From Shewanella sp. MR-4 (lineage in GTDB: Bacteria > Pseudomonadota > Gammaproteobacteria > Enterobacterales > Shewanellaceae), in NCBI RefSeq assembly GCF_000014685.1, contig NC_008321.1, forward strand, positions 4,027,001 through 4,091,000: a stretch of 64,000 nt of DNA, read 5' to 3'. Within the stretch, counting starts at the first letter, position 1; every line of letters begins with the position of its first letter. The notes below the pieces were generated by a model that saw nothing but the letters and a program-made list of their open reading frames with translations, ran no database searches and was not told where the DNA came from. Of this stretch, positions 37,312 through 46,096 are shown one piece after another. The translations under genes were made by a program, and so were the position numbers.

Positions 37312-37695
37312 TTAATTAACGACCTTTTTCACCACTTTCTTGGCATCAACTCCCTCTTTTTTATCGTGCTTGTCGTGTTCGTGCTTATCTTGCTTCAGCG
37401 CATCGGAGGCTTTGTCGGATAGCTTATCGTCGGGTTTGATATCATCGACCTTGTCGGTGACTTTATCCTTGGCATCGCCAACGGCGTCCTTAGCATCTTC
37501 CGCCTTGCGCTCAGCGGCTTTCTCCGGAGTACAACGGCCACTCACACCCGTGGTAGCCTTGACCGCCGCATTTTTGGCGACTTTTTCGGGGTCGCAATTA
37601 GGATCTAAGGGCCCTGCCACGGCGCTATAGGTGATCAGCGAGCAAGTTACGACAGACAATAATCCCGACATCAGCTTTAACTTAGTTAGGTGCAT
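37312..37695 (-). CDS. Small exported protein with charged Lys/Asp repeats
   Basis: The 127-residue product begins at the ATG at 37695, which has a GGAGG site 6 bases upstream; the longer reading to 37776 lacks one. A signal peptide (about 1-26, ending SAVAG) is followed by two Cys-Pro/Asp units (NCDPEKVAKNAAVK and RCTPEKAAERKA) that could be linked by a disulfide, then a highly charged tail of Lys/Asp/His repeats (DDKLSDKASDALKQD, KHEHDKHDKKE). The tail resembles a metal-binding or disordered region. Function unknown; the tail composition suggests a periplasmic stress or metal-buffering role at most. Confidence 0.7.
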   Translation of the reverse strand: MHLTKLKLMSGLLSVVTCSLITYSAVAGPLDPNCDPEKVAKNAAVKATTGVSGRCTPEKAAERKAEDAKDAVGDAKDKVTDKVDDIKPDDKLSDKASDALKQDKHEHDKHDKKEGVDAKKVVKKVVN

Positions 37696-37809
37696 ATTCA
37701 ACCTCCATGAATAATATGTTCGAGGTTTACTATAGTACGCCCCTAAATCGAAGCAAAGGTTGCAGGAGTGATCCACCGCAGACTATCGTGACAAAGCCCA
37801 AATAAAAAT

Positions 37810-37841
37810 AAACTCCCAAAGGTTTGCACCCATGGGAGTTT
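37810..37841 (-). terminator. Intrinsic terminator after fxsA
   Basis: Arms AAACTCCC and GGGAGTTT close an 16-base loop; on the minus strand ATTTTTATTTGG follows. It is 45 bases beyond the fxsA stop. Confidence 0.65.
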
Positions 37842-37885
37842 GCAGAATGAAGATAAGTTAACTGATTAATCTGTCAGTATAAATG

Positions 37886-38506
37886 CTAAGCTTTTGGATC
37901 TTTTGGCTGAGCGTCTTTAGGCTCATTCGCTTTCGCATCAAGGTCTTGGTCGGTCAATTGATGACTCTCGGGCCGTTTATCGCTCGGATCGGCCTTATGC
38001 TCAAAGTCCCCTTCATACACATTGCCGTCGGAGTGAGTATGTTGCTCAAAGGGAGATTGGCCAAATGGATTCGACTGCGAGCCAGAATGAGGTCCAAATG
38101 GACCCGCACCAAAACCGCCGTGCATACCGCCCTGTAAACCAGACACCACACGCAGCTGCATACGCTTAAACACTAAGGCGGCAATCGGGCGGCGCGTTAA
38201 GGGTGTGAGTAATAATAGACCAATAAAATCAGTCACAAAGCCAGGAATAACCAGCAATACACCCGCCATGGCTAACATCATGCCTTCGACAATTTCCTGT
38301 CCTGGCGCCTCGCCTCGGGTGAGTTTTTGCTGCACTTGCATCAGCGTGCTCAGTCCTTGGCTACGCACGAGGGATACACCCAACACGGCGGTAAATAACA
38401 CCAGACCAATAGTGGTCCAAGTGCCAAGCACTTCGCCCACACGAATTAACACTGACAGTTCGACAACTGGGATCAGCACAAATAATAAAAACAGGATTAA
38501 AAACAT
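37886..38506 (-). CDS. fxsA: FxsA-family inner-membrane protein
   Basis: The 206-residue protein has four hydrophobic segments in its first 130 residues (LILFLLFVLIPVVELSVLIRVG, LVLFTAVLGVSLV, AMAGVLLVIPGFVTDFIGLLLL) and a hydrophilic, Gly/Asp-rich C-terminal tail. It matches FxsA, which in E. coli protects against F-plasmid exclusion of phage T7 and otherwise has no clear housekeeping role. The gene is monocistronic, with its own terminator, and is divergent from cutA. Confidence 0.88.
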   Translation of the reverse strand: MFLILFLLFVLIPVVELSVLIRVGEVLGTWTTIGLVLFTAVLGVSLVRSQGLSTLMQVQQKLTRGEAPGQEIVEGMMLAMAGVLLVIPGFVTDFIGLLLLTPLTRRPIAALVFKRMQLRVVSGLQGGMHGGFGAGPFGPHSGSQSNPFGQSPFEQHTHSDGNVYEGDFEHKADPSDKRPESHQLTDQDLDAKANEPKDAQPKDPKA

Positions 38507-38729
38507 ACCGACCTCAGATTTATCTCGCTTATTTGAAAACTAAATGGGGGCTATCCGGTCTTAATTCAAGTCATTCGGCAGGAGCTGTCTGTAAAGGAGT
38601 GAAACTTCTGATATTTAGCTCACTGTTTTGTTACCAGCTTAATGTATGAGACCATAAAAACACGTAAAGTAGCTTAGCCTAATAGCCTTAAGCGAAGTTT
38701 AAGATTGTTAAGGGACGATACCTCACACC

Positions 38730-39053
38730 ATGCAAGCTCAGTATCTCGTGGTCAGCACTAGCTGCCCTGATGAAGTTCAAGCCAAACGCATCGCTCGCGC
38801 CTTAGTGGACGCGCGCATCGCCGCTTGCGTGCACATTTCGGCGCCGATCCGCTCCATTTATGCATGGGAAGGAAAAATCTGTGAGGAGCAAGAAATTAGC
38901 TTACACATTAAATGTTTACAAAGCCGCTATGCCGAGTTAGAACAGCTTGTGCTAAAACTCCACCCTTATCAAGTGCCTGAAATTATTGCCGTACCCGTGA
39001 CTCACGGGCTACCAGCCTACTTAGATTGGATAAAAGATAACACTCAGCCATGA
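38730..39053 (+). CDS. cutA: CutA-family divalent-ion tolerance protein
   Basis: The 107-residue protein has the CutA fold: MQAQYLVVSTSCPDEVQAKRIA and CLQSRYAELEQLVLKLHPYQVPEIIAVP, ending YLDWIKDNTQP. CutA forms a compact trimer in the cytoplasm and has been linked to copper tolerance, with the actual mechanism debated. Its stop overlaps the dsbD start (ATGA), the cutA-dsbD coupling seen in many gammaproteobacteria. AAGGGA lies about 17 bases upstream of the start. Confidence 0.93.
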   Translation: MQAQYLVVSTSCPDEVQAKRIARALVDARIAACVHISAPIRSIYAWEGKICEEQEISLHIKCLQSRYAELEQLVLKLHPYQVPEIIAVPVTHGLPAYLDWIKDNTQP

Positions 39054-40891
39054 AAAAACTACTTAGCCTTATTTTCACCGCGTTACTGTTCCTTACGTCT
39101 CTCACCCTAAGTGGCAACGCCTTCGCCAATAGCTTTGGTTTTCTAAAAAGCGAACCCGAGTTAATGCCCGTCGATCAAGCCTTTGCCTTCGATTTTAAGC
39201 AAGAAGGTAATAAGGTCACCCTCAATTGGGTGATTGCCGATGGCTATTATATGTATCGGGATAAGCTCAAATTTAGCGTCAATGGCGCCGAACTTGGCAC
39301 CATCGACCTGCCAAAGGGTAAGCCCCACAACGACGAATATTTCGGTGAGCAAGAGGTTTACTACACCTATATCGATATTCCCGTTGGCCTGAAACAAGCC
39401 GATGATAACGGCACCTTAAGCGTGACCTTTATGGGCTGCGCCGAGGGTAAACTCTGTTATCCACCGACCAAACGTGATGTGACCCTAAAAGCTGTCGCGG
39501 CCAATGATGGGAACATTGCAACGGGTGCAGACAGCAACGAAACGACTGAACCTACCGCCACTGCTGATGCTAAGCAAACAGGTAGCGCCCCAAGCCAACC
39601 TATTACTCAGCAGGACAGCCTAAGCCAGATGCTGTCTAACGACAGTTTACTCTGGACCTTAGTGATCTTCTTCGGCCTAGGGATTGGTCTGGCGCTCACG
39701 CCTTGCGTCTTCCCTATGTATCCGATCCTATCGGGCATTATTGTCGGCCAAGGGCAAAAACTATCAACCGCCAAAGCCTTCACCCTGTCGATGGCCTATG
39801 TGCAAGGTATGGCGATCACCTACTCGATTTTAGGTCTAGTGGTTGCCTCTGCAGGGATGAAATACCAAGCGGCGCTACAGCATCCCGCTGTGCTGATCTT
39901 TTTAGCAATCCTGTTCTTTGTGCTCAGTTTATCCATGTTTGGTTTGTACGATCTCAAACTGCCTTCTAGCTGGCAGGAGAAGATGAACTCGATTTCAAAC
40001 AATCAAAAGGGCGGCAATTTAGTTGGCGTGTTTTTGATGGGGGTGATCTCAGGATTAGTGGCCTCACCTTGTACTACGGCCCCGCTCTCAGGCGCCTTAG
40101 TCTATGTGGCGCAAACTGGCGATTTATTGCAAGGTTTCCTCGCGCTCTACGTGCTGAGTATGGGTATGGGTGTACCGCTACTCATCATTGGTACCTCGGG
40201 TGGTAAGTTACTGCCACGCGCTGGCGCTTGGATGAATATCATTAAAACCGTGTTCGGTTTCCTCCTGATTGCGGTATCGATTGTGATGCTTGGCCGTATT
40301 TGGACGGGCGTGGTTTCCGATCTGCTCTGGTCGCTGTGGGGCATTAGCTTTACCGGTTACCTGATGCACCAAAACAAACTCAGCGCCTTTAACTGGAAAC
40401 AAACCGTGCGCTCAGTGCTGCTGACACTCACGCTGTTGGCCAGCTTCTCCTACGGTTTCCAAGCGGTCATGGGCCACTTTGGCTTTACCCATGCGCCAAT
40501 GGGCGGCGTGGCGACAACTGAGGAGGAACACGGCTTTAAACGGATTAAATCCATTGAAGATTTAGACCGTGAAATCGCCGCAGCGACTGCTGCGGGCAAG
40601 CCCGTGATGCTGGACCTCTACGCCGATTGGTGTGTGGCCTGTAAAGAGTTTGAAGCCATCACCTTTAAGGACGCCGAAGTCTTAGCGCGGATGAATAAAA
40701 TAGTGTTATTGCAGGCCGACGTGACTAAGAGTGATGCCATTGATGTGGCACTGCTGGAGAAATACAATGTCCTCGGTTTACCCACGCTGCTGATGTTTAA
40801 TGAGCAAGGCGAGCAAAGGGAAGATTTAAGAGTGACTGGCTTTATGGGACCGAAAGAATTTGCCGCCCATTTAGATCACTTAGTGAAATAA
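39050..40891 (+). CDS. dsbD: Thiol:disulfide interchange protein DsbD
   Basis: DsbD carries electrons from cytoplasmic thioredoxin to periplasmic partners such as DsbC. This 613-residue protein has a signal peptide (1-26), an N-terminal periplasmic domain with the redox pair in CAEGKLC, an eight-helix membrane domain with Cys in LTPCVFP and SPCTTAP, and a C-terminal thioredoxin domain with DWCVACK. All six redox cysteines are present. The order and length match E. coli DsbD. It is translated with cutA through an ATGA overlap. Confidence 0.96.
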   Translation: MKKLLSLIFTALLFLTSLTLSGNAFANSFGFLKSEPELMPVDQAFAFDFKQEGNKVTLNWVIADGYYMYRDKLKFSVNGAELGTIDLPKGKPHNDEYFGEQEVYYTYIDIPVGLKQADDNGTLSVTFMGCAEGKLCYPPTKRDVTLKAVAANDGNIATGADSNETTEPTATADAKQTGSAPSQPITQQDSLSQMLSNDSLLWTLVIFFGLGIGLALTPCVFPMYPILSGIIVGQGQKLSTAKAFTLSMAYVQGMAITYSILGLVVASAGMKYQAALQHPAVLIFLAILFFVLSLSMFGLYDLKLPSSWQEKMNSISNNQKGGNLVGVFLMGVISGLVASPCTTAPLSGALVYVAQTGDLLQGFLALYVLSMGMGVPLLIIGTSGGKLLPRAGAWMNIIKTVFGFLLIAVSIVMLGRIWTGVVSDLLWSLWGISFTGYLMHQNKLSAFNWKQTVRSVLLTLTLLASFSYGFQAVMGHFGFTHAPMGGVATTEEEHGFKRIKSIEDLDREIAAATAAGKPVMLDLYADWCVACKEFEAITFKDAEVLARMNKIVLLQADVTKSDAIDVALLEKYNVLGLPTLLMFNEQGEQREDLRVTGFMGPKEFAAHLDHLVK

Positions 40892-40942
40892 CCTCGGCTA
40901 AAGCGCCAAATTATCACTGCGCCGTTTTAGCGTAAAACCAAT

Positions 40943-40980
40943 AAAAAGCGGACTTTTTTCATTAAAAGTCCGCTTTTTTA
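40943..40980 (+). terminator. Intrinsic terminator of cutA-dsbD
   Basis: Near-perfect arms AAAAAGCGGACTTTT and AAAAGTCCGCTTTTT with a short loop, ending in a T-run. It lies 52 bases past the dsbD stop. Confidence 0.88.
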
Positions 40981-41043
40981 TCACGCTGTCATCGATTTCT
41001 TATACAATCCCTGTTTAACGTGGACTTTTTAGATTGGAGCATT

Positions 41044-42681
41044 ATGGAACCGGCTATTCTCATCATTACACTTATCTGCGGCATGCTGGTTAGCCGCATA
41101 GGGCTGCCTCCCCTGATCGGCTACTTAGTGGCAGGCTTTGTACTCTTTGTTTTTGGTATTGAAAAAGAAAGCCTGCCCCTATTACAAGAACTCGCTAACC
41201 TCGGGGTCACCTTATTACTGTTTGCCATTGGCCTAAAACTCGATATTCGTAGCCTCTTTAAGGCCGAAGTCTGGGCGGGCTCGAGCATACATTTAGTGCT
41301 CTCCATGGTGCTGTTTATTCCCATACTCAAAATCCTCGGCCTGATTGGCTTAAGCCAGCTCGACGGTTTGAGCGTGGCACAACTGTCTTTAATCGCCTTC
41401 GCGCTTAGCTTCTCCAGTACGGTATTCGCGATTAAGGTGTTGGAAGATAAAGGCGATGTGCAGTCACTCTATGGCCGCGTCGCCATTGGTATCCTGATTA
41501 TGCAGGATATTTTTGCCGTGGTATTTTTAACCATTTCTAAGGGGGCGGTCCCATCAGTCTGGGCGCTGGCGCTATTGCTGTTACCTCTGGCAAAACCGCT
41601 GATTTACAAAGCCTTCGACCGTGTCGGCCACGGCGAACTCTTAGTGCTATTTGGATTAGTGATGGCGCTGGTTGTCGGCGCTTGGTTATTTGAATCCGTC
41701 GGCCTCAAACCGGATCTCGGCGCGCTTATCATCGGGATTTTACTCGCGGGGCATAAAAAGGCCTCTGAGCTGGCCAAATCCTTGTTCTACTTTAAAGAAC
41801 TCTTCCTTGTCGCCTTCTTCTTAACCATTGGTCTCAATGGTTTACCCACGGTATCCGATGTGGTGCTCGCGGCATTACTGGTGCTGTTAGTGCCGTTAAA
41901 AATCCTGTTGTTCGTCTACATTCTTACTCGCTTTAAGCTGCGTTCACGCACCTCTATGTTGGCCTCATTCAACTTAGGTAACTTCTCTGAGTTCGGCCTT
42001 ATCGTGGCCGCCGTTGCCACCAGCAAAGGTTGGCTACCACCACAATGGCTGGTGATTATCGCCGTAGCCTTAAGTTTCAGCTTCTTATTTGCGGCGCCAC
42101 TCAACGCTACCGTGGGCAATATTTATCAACGCTTCCAACAACGTCTGATAAGGCTAGAGAAGCCTCCGCTTCACCCAGAAGACAGGCCGATTGCCATAGG
42201 TAATCCCCGCTTCTTGATCTTAGGTATGGGCCGCATTGGTAGCGGAGCCTACGATGAACTGCGCGCGCGTTTCGATGGTGAAATCCTCGGGATTGAACAC
42301 AAGCAGGAACTGGTGGATTTACACCGAGCCAATGGCCGTAATGTGGTTCAAGGGGATGCCGCGGATACCGACTTTTGGGAGAAACTCGACAAAGCACCGA
42401 ATCTTGAGTTAGTGCTGCTGGCCATGCCGCACCATACGGGTAATCTGTTCGCCGTTGAGCAGCTTAAGAAGCTGAACTATCAGGGTAAACTCAGCGCCAT
42501 CGTGCAATACGGCGATGATGCCGCCTCACTGAGAACCTCTGGTGTACACAGTGTGTATAACTTGTACGAAGCGGCGGGGGCGGGTTTTGTCGACCATGTG
42601 ATTCATGAGCTGTTACCCGATTCTGAAACCCGCGCAGCGGTCGAAGCCAATGCTGAGGACACAAACTCTCGCACCGCTTAA
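41044..42681 (+). CDS. KefB/YbaL-type cation:proton antiporter with TrkA-N domain
   Basis: The 545-residue protein has about 12 membrane helices of the CPA2 antiporter family (residues 1-380), a short linker and a cytoplasmic RCK (TrkA-N) domain with the NAD-binding GMGRIGSGAYDELR. KefB, KefC and YbaL have this organisation; length and domain order fit YbaL most closely. It moves potassium or sodium out in exchange for protons under control of the nucleotide-binding domain. I start at the ATG at 41044 (GGAG four bases upstream) because the GTG at 41020 has no ribosome site. Confidence 0.85.
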   Translation: MEPAILIITLICGMLVSRIGLPPLIGYLVAGFVLFVFGIEKESLPLLQELANLGVTLLLFAIGLKLDIRSLFKAEVWAGSSIHLVLSMVLFIPILKILGLIGLSQLDGLSVAQLSLIAFALSFSSTVFAIKVLEDKGDVQSLYGRVAIGILIMQDIFAVVFLTISKGAVPSVWALALLLLPLAKPLIYKAFDRVGHGELLVLFGLVMALVVGAWLFESVGLKPDLGALIIGILLAGHKKASELAKSLFYFKELFLVAFFLTIGLNGLPTVSDVVLAALLVLLVPLKILLFVYILTRFKLRSRTSMLASFNLGNFSEFGLIVAAVATSKGWLPPQWLVIIAVALSFSFLFAAPLNATVGNIYQRFQQRLIRLEKPPLHPEDRPIAIGNPRFLILGMGRIGSGAYDELRARFDGEILGIEHKQELVDLHRANGRNVVQGDAADTDFWEKLDKAPNLELVLLAMPHHTGNLFAVEQLKKLNYQGKLSAIVQYGDDAASLRTSGVHSVYNLYEAAGAGFVDHVIHELLPDSETRAAVEANAEDTNSRTA

Positions 42682-42719
42682 GCTAGCCTTGAATAAAAAT
42701 CATCTTATCTAGTCTGATG

Positions 42720-42755
42720 TTGGCTCAGGAAATTAACTACCTGAGCCAATTTATC
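42720..42755 (+). terminator. Intrinsic terminator of the antiporter gene
   Basis: Perfect 10-base arms TTGGCTCAGG and CCTGAGCCAA surround a 10-base loop, followed by TTTATC. It lies 39 bases past the stop. Confidence 0.72.
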
Positions 42756-42965
42756 TCGCACCTCAAAATGTTAAAAACAATTAAAATCAATCAATTGTAA
42801 TTATGCATCAAACTACGCGAATGGGTTGCCTGTTCTGTATCGATTTTCCCTAACGAGACTATCGTCTATACCCTACAAAATCTCAGTTACAACACTGAGT
42901 TAGTCGTGATATAAATCGAAGACAAGAACGCAATTTAGCCCAGCTTTTTTGGAAGTCTTCTCAGC

Positions 42966-44111
42966 ATGTCGAACCCTGCGCAGCGCGCCACTAAGTTATT
43001 TGTCCAAACCTTTGGCACTAAAGCCGATGATTTATACCAAGCCCCAGGTCGGGTTAATTTGATCGGTGAATATACGGATTACAACGACGGCTTCGTATTG
43101 CCCGCCGCCATTAATTTTCATACTGTGATTGCGGTTAAACGCCGAGACGACAATAAGTTTCGCGCCGTTGCCGACGCCTTTCCGGGGCAAATCAAGGAAT
43201 GGAGCTTCGGTAAAGACACCGAAATCAATCCTGAGGATGGTTGGGTTAATTATCTCAAAGGCTTGACCGTGGCCATGGCCAACACTGGGCTTATCGCCAA
43301 AGGGTTAGACTTAGCGGTTGTCGGCGATGTGCCATTAGCCGCGGGTCTGTCTTCCTCCGGCGCCTTAGTCGTCGCCTTTGGCACCGCCATTAGCGACAGC
43401 AGCCAACTGCATTTATCTCCTATGGCGGTTGCACAACTCGCTCAGCGCGGTGAATATCGATATGTCTCATCGGCTTGCAGCATTATGGACCATATGATCT
43501 GCGCCATGGGCGAACCGGATCATGCCTTGCTCATCGATTGTCTGGATCTGGATAGCGAGCCTATTGCGATCCCTGAAAATCTCAGCCTTATCATTATCGA
43601 TGCCCATATCGAAAAACAACGTCTGGCGGCAACGAATCAACAGCGCCGTGAAGAATGCGCACAGGCTGCCGAGCATTTTGGTCTCGATGCCCTGCGCCAC
43701 CTCGACCTGCGCCAGCTCGAAAGTGCTAAAGATCAATTGGATGACACCCTGTATCGCCGCGCCAAACACGTAGTCACCGAAAACAAACGCACTCAGAGTG
43801 CCGCTCGGGCGCTAGAGCAAAATAATCTATCTAAATTCAGTTTGTTAATGGCACAGTCCCATCAATCTCTGCGGGATGATTTTGAGGTGACACTGCCCGA
43901 ATTTGACACTTTGGTGGACATAGTCGGCCAAGTGATTGGAGAGCGTGGCGGCATTCGCATGACCGACGGTTGTGTCGTCGCCTTAGTGGATCACGAACTC
44001 ACCGATGCCGTGGTCTCGGCGGTCGAGCATGCATTTTATGAACAGACCGGAATCGATGCCACTGTGTATCTCTGCTCCGCGAGTGCTGGCGCGGGGCGCA
44101 TCGACATCTAG
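42966..44111 (+). CDS. galK: Galactokinase
   Basis: Galactokinase phosphorylates galactose at C1, the first step of the Leloir pathway. The 381-residue protein has the galactose-binding PGRVNLIGEYTDYNDG, the ATP-binding PLAAGLSSSGAL, and SSACSIMDHMICAMG with the catalytic-base region. Length matches E. coli GalK (382). galM follows after a terminator-like hairpin. No galT or galE is in the window, so the rest of the pathway must be elsewhere or different. Confidence 0.96.
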   Translation: MSNPAQRATKLFVQTFGTKADDLYQAPGRVNLIGEYTDYNDGFVLPAAINFHTVIAVKRRDDNKFRAVADAFPGQIKEWSFGKDTEINPEDGWVNYLKGLTVAMANTGLIAKGLDLAVVGDVPLAAGLSSSGALVVAFGTAISDSSQLHLSPMAVAQLAQRGEYRYVSSACSIMDHMICAMGEPDHALLIDCLDLDSEPIAIPENLSLIIIDAHIEKQRLAATNQQRREECAQAAEHFGLDALRHLDLRQLESAKDQLDDTLYRRAKHVVTENKRTQSAARALEQNNLSKFSLLMAQSHQSLRDDFEVTLPEFDTLVDIVGQVIGERGGIRMTDGCVVALVDHELTDAVVSAVEHAFYEQTGIDATVYLCSASAGAGRIDI

Positions 44112-44143
44112 TCCGTCAATCACGCTCAATCCATTCTTCCAAA

Positions 44144-44185
44144 CAAATACCATACGAATTCAACCTATGGTATTTGTTGTTTTTA
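44144..44185 (+). terminator. Terminator or attenuator between galK and galM
   Basis: Arms CAAATACCATA and TATGGTATTTG surround an 11-base loop, followed by TTGTTTTT. It lies 33 bases after galK and 44 bases before galM, so the two genes may be only partly co-transcribed. Confidence 0.7.
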
Positions 44186-44228
44186 AGAGGCAAAATCAAG
44201 CGGTTAAATCACATTAGAGGGAAGCTAA

Positions 44229-45260
44229 ATGGTGCGTTTCAGTGTACTAGATCCTTGGACCGATCCCCGCGGCGGTGAAATCGAACGTGTGCGGATAGAC
44301 AATGGCATCATCGCCTTAGAAGTGCTCAGCTTAGGTGGCATTATTCGCTCACTTTGGACGCCCGATAAACAGGGTCAACGCGCCAATATCGTACTTGGCT
44401 GCGACAGTGCCGAAGATTATCTAACCCAAAACGCCCACCTTGGCGCTATCGCAGGGCGCTTTGCCAACCGTATTGCGATGGGCAAGATGCAATATCAAGG
44501 GCATGAATATCAACTGGATATCAATCAGGCCAGCAACTGCTTGCACGGCGGCCGCGAAGGTTTTAATCGAAAAAACTGGCACTTAGGCCAACTTCCCGAC
44601 GGTGTGCGTTTATCGCTAGTCAGCCCAGATGGCGACATGGGCTTCCCCGGCAATTGCACTGTCCAGTTAGACTATCGCCTCGCAGCCAATAATCTCTATG
44701 TGGAAATCCTCGCCTCGGTGGATAAACCTTGCCCCGTCAGTCTGACGCAGCATTCCTACTTCAACCTCGACAGCCAGCCGAACAATCATCAACATCGGAT
44801 GCAAATCGATGCGACACGCTACCTCACCATGAATGAGGTGGGCGTGCCTACGGGGATAGCCGAGGTCAAAAACAGTATTTTTGATTTAACTCAGGGCGTT
44901 ACTCTTGGGGATAAACTCCAAGATCCGGCGCTGGCCAGCACCCAAGGTTATGATCATTGTTATCTGATGGATAATCCCGATGGCGCGCTGCGCCGTTTTG
45001 GCTGCCTATCGAGCCCAGTCAGTGGTCGCGCCATGACAGTCTTTACCAATCAGCCCGGCGTGCAGCTCTACTGCGCGAACTTTTTAGCGGGAACCCTAGG
45101 GCGAAACCAACAAAGTTTGGACCAATATCAGGGCGTGTGTATTGAGCCGCAAAAATTGCCTGACTCGCCCAATCAACCCCAACTGGGTGATGACGCTTGG
45201 TTAGTACCGGGGAAAATCTACCATCATATCAGCCGCTATCAATTTGATATTGAAGGCTAA
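44229..45260 (+). CDS. galM: Aldose 1-epimerase (mutarotase)
   Basis: GalM interconverts the alpha and beta forms of galactose and glucose, supplying alpha-galactose to GalK. The 343-residue protein has AGRFANRIAMGK, NCLHGG, the catalytic His in QHSYFNLD (His-Ser-Tyr), and the base Glu in VCIEPQKLPD. It begins 117 bases past galK, behind a hairpin. The start has an AGAGGGA ribosome site. Confidence 0.95.
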   Translation: MVRFSVLDPWTDPRGGEIERVRIDNGIIALEVLSLGGIIRSLWTPDKQGQRANIVLGCDSAEDYLTQNAHLGAIAGRFANRIAMGKMQYQGHEYQLDINQASNCLHGGREGFNRKNWHLGQLPDGVRLSLVSPDGDMGFPGNCTVQLDYRLAANNLYVEILASVDKPCPVSLTQHSYFNLDSQPNNHQHRMQIDATRYLTMNEVGVPTGIAEVKNSIFDLTQGVTLGDKLQDPALASTQGYDHCYLMDNPDGALRRFGCLSSPVSGRAMTVFTNQPGVQLYCANFLAGTLGRNQQSLDQYQGVCIEPQKLPDSPNQPQLGDDAWLVPGKIYHHISRYQFDIEG

Positions 45261-45308
45261 AATGAGTGCATTTCGGGATAAGTTTGTCGAATAAAGGAAG
45301 GAAAAGCT

Positions 45309-45338
45309 GGTAAGGAATAAAGTGATTTATTCCTTACC
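45309..45338. terminator. Bidirectional hairpin between galM and the convergent gene
   Basis: Perfect 13-base arms GGTAAGGAATAAA and TTTATTCCTTACC flank GTGA. It sits in the gap between the galM stop (45260) and the stop of the convergent gene (45370), with short T-runs on the minus strand. Confidence 0.62.
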
Positions 45339-45369
45339 CTAACCAAATTTGCCCTAGGCAAACTCAGTG

Positions 45370-45774
45370 TTAATCGTCGAAATCATCGCCCCAATCTTCA
45401 TCAAAATCGGCGCCAATGGCATCGGTTTCAATTTCAGGCTCAACCTCAGCCTTAGCCTTACGAACAGGGCCTGACTCTTTCACATTGTTCAGGTCGATAC
45501 GAGCTTGATGCTTGCCCATAAATTGAGCTCGAGCTGCTTTCCATGCGCCGCTAAACTTAGCTTCAGCCGCTTTTACCGCTGCATCATCTAAGTCATGTAG
45601 GTTTACTTTTACGATGTCTTCTACATACTCAACAATAGCATCACGTTCGGTATTGTAGAGGTAGATTCGTCCAGGGGAAGCCTCTGGCAGCTGGTTGTCA
45701 TGGACGACAATCGCGTTGCCCTTCGATGTTCTCAGCTCACCATACCAAACCTGTTTCTTTGCTGTGTTATACAT
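45370..45774 (-). CDS. Small acidic-tailed protein of unknown function
   Basis: The 134-residue protein has no signal peptide or membrane segment. Its first half looks like a small beta-rich domain (QVWYGELRTSKGNAIVVHDNQLPEA), the middle a helix, and the end is strongly acidic (IGADFDEDWGDDFDD), a tail often seen in proteins that bind basic partners. I chose ATG 45774 over a TTG nine bases upstream; neither has a strong ribosome site. No family recognised. Confidence 0.6.
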   Translation of the reverse strand: MYNTAKKQVWYGELRTSKGNAIVVHDNQLPEASPGRIYLYNTERDAIVEYVEDIVKVNLHDLDDAAVKAAEAKFSGAWKAARAQFMGKHQARIDLNNVKESGPVRKAKAEVEPEIETDAIGADFDEDWGDDFDD

Positions 45775-46096
45775 ATATGCCAATACCCTTAAATCAACAC
45801 ATACACTATGAGTTTTTTAGTCTGAATAAGCGAAGCGTCGCTTGCTTTGATCCACGAATAGCGCCGGAAAGTCTCTGACGTTTTCAACTGGGTATTTTTA
45901 CAGAATATTTCCGATAATCAATGCCTCATACCATGAAATTTTCACTTATTACGCATTAATTTCGGCCAAAGTCTCTAAAAAATTTTGTCATTAACGACTT
46001 TAGTCTAAAAAAACATCACAGCAAGTTTTAATTCGACGGCTCACCTCCATCAAAGGATTGAGGCGAGCGCCTTTACACATATGTAGCGCAGTGGGA
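45775..46096. other. Intergenic region without recognised elements
   Basis: About 320 bases between two minus-strand genes. It is AT-rich, with a small GCGAAGC repeat but no hairpin, promoter or reading frame that I can support. Confidence 0.6.
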
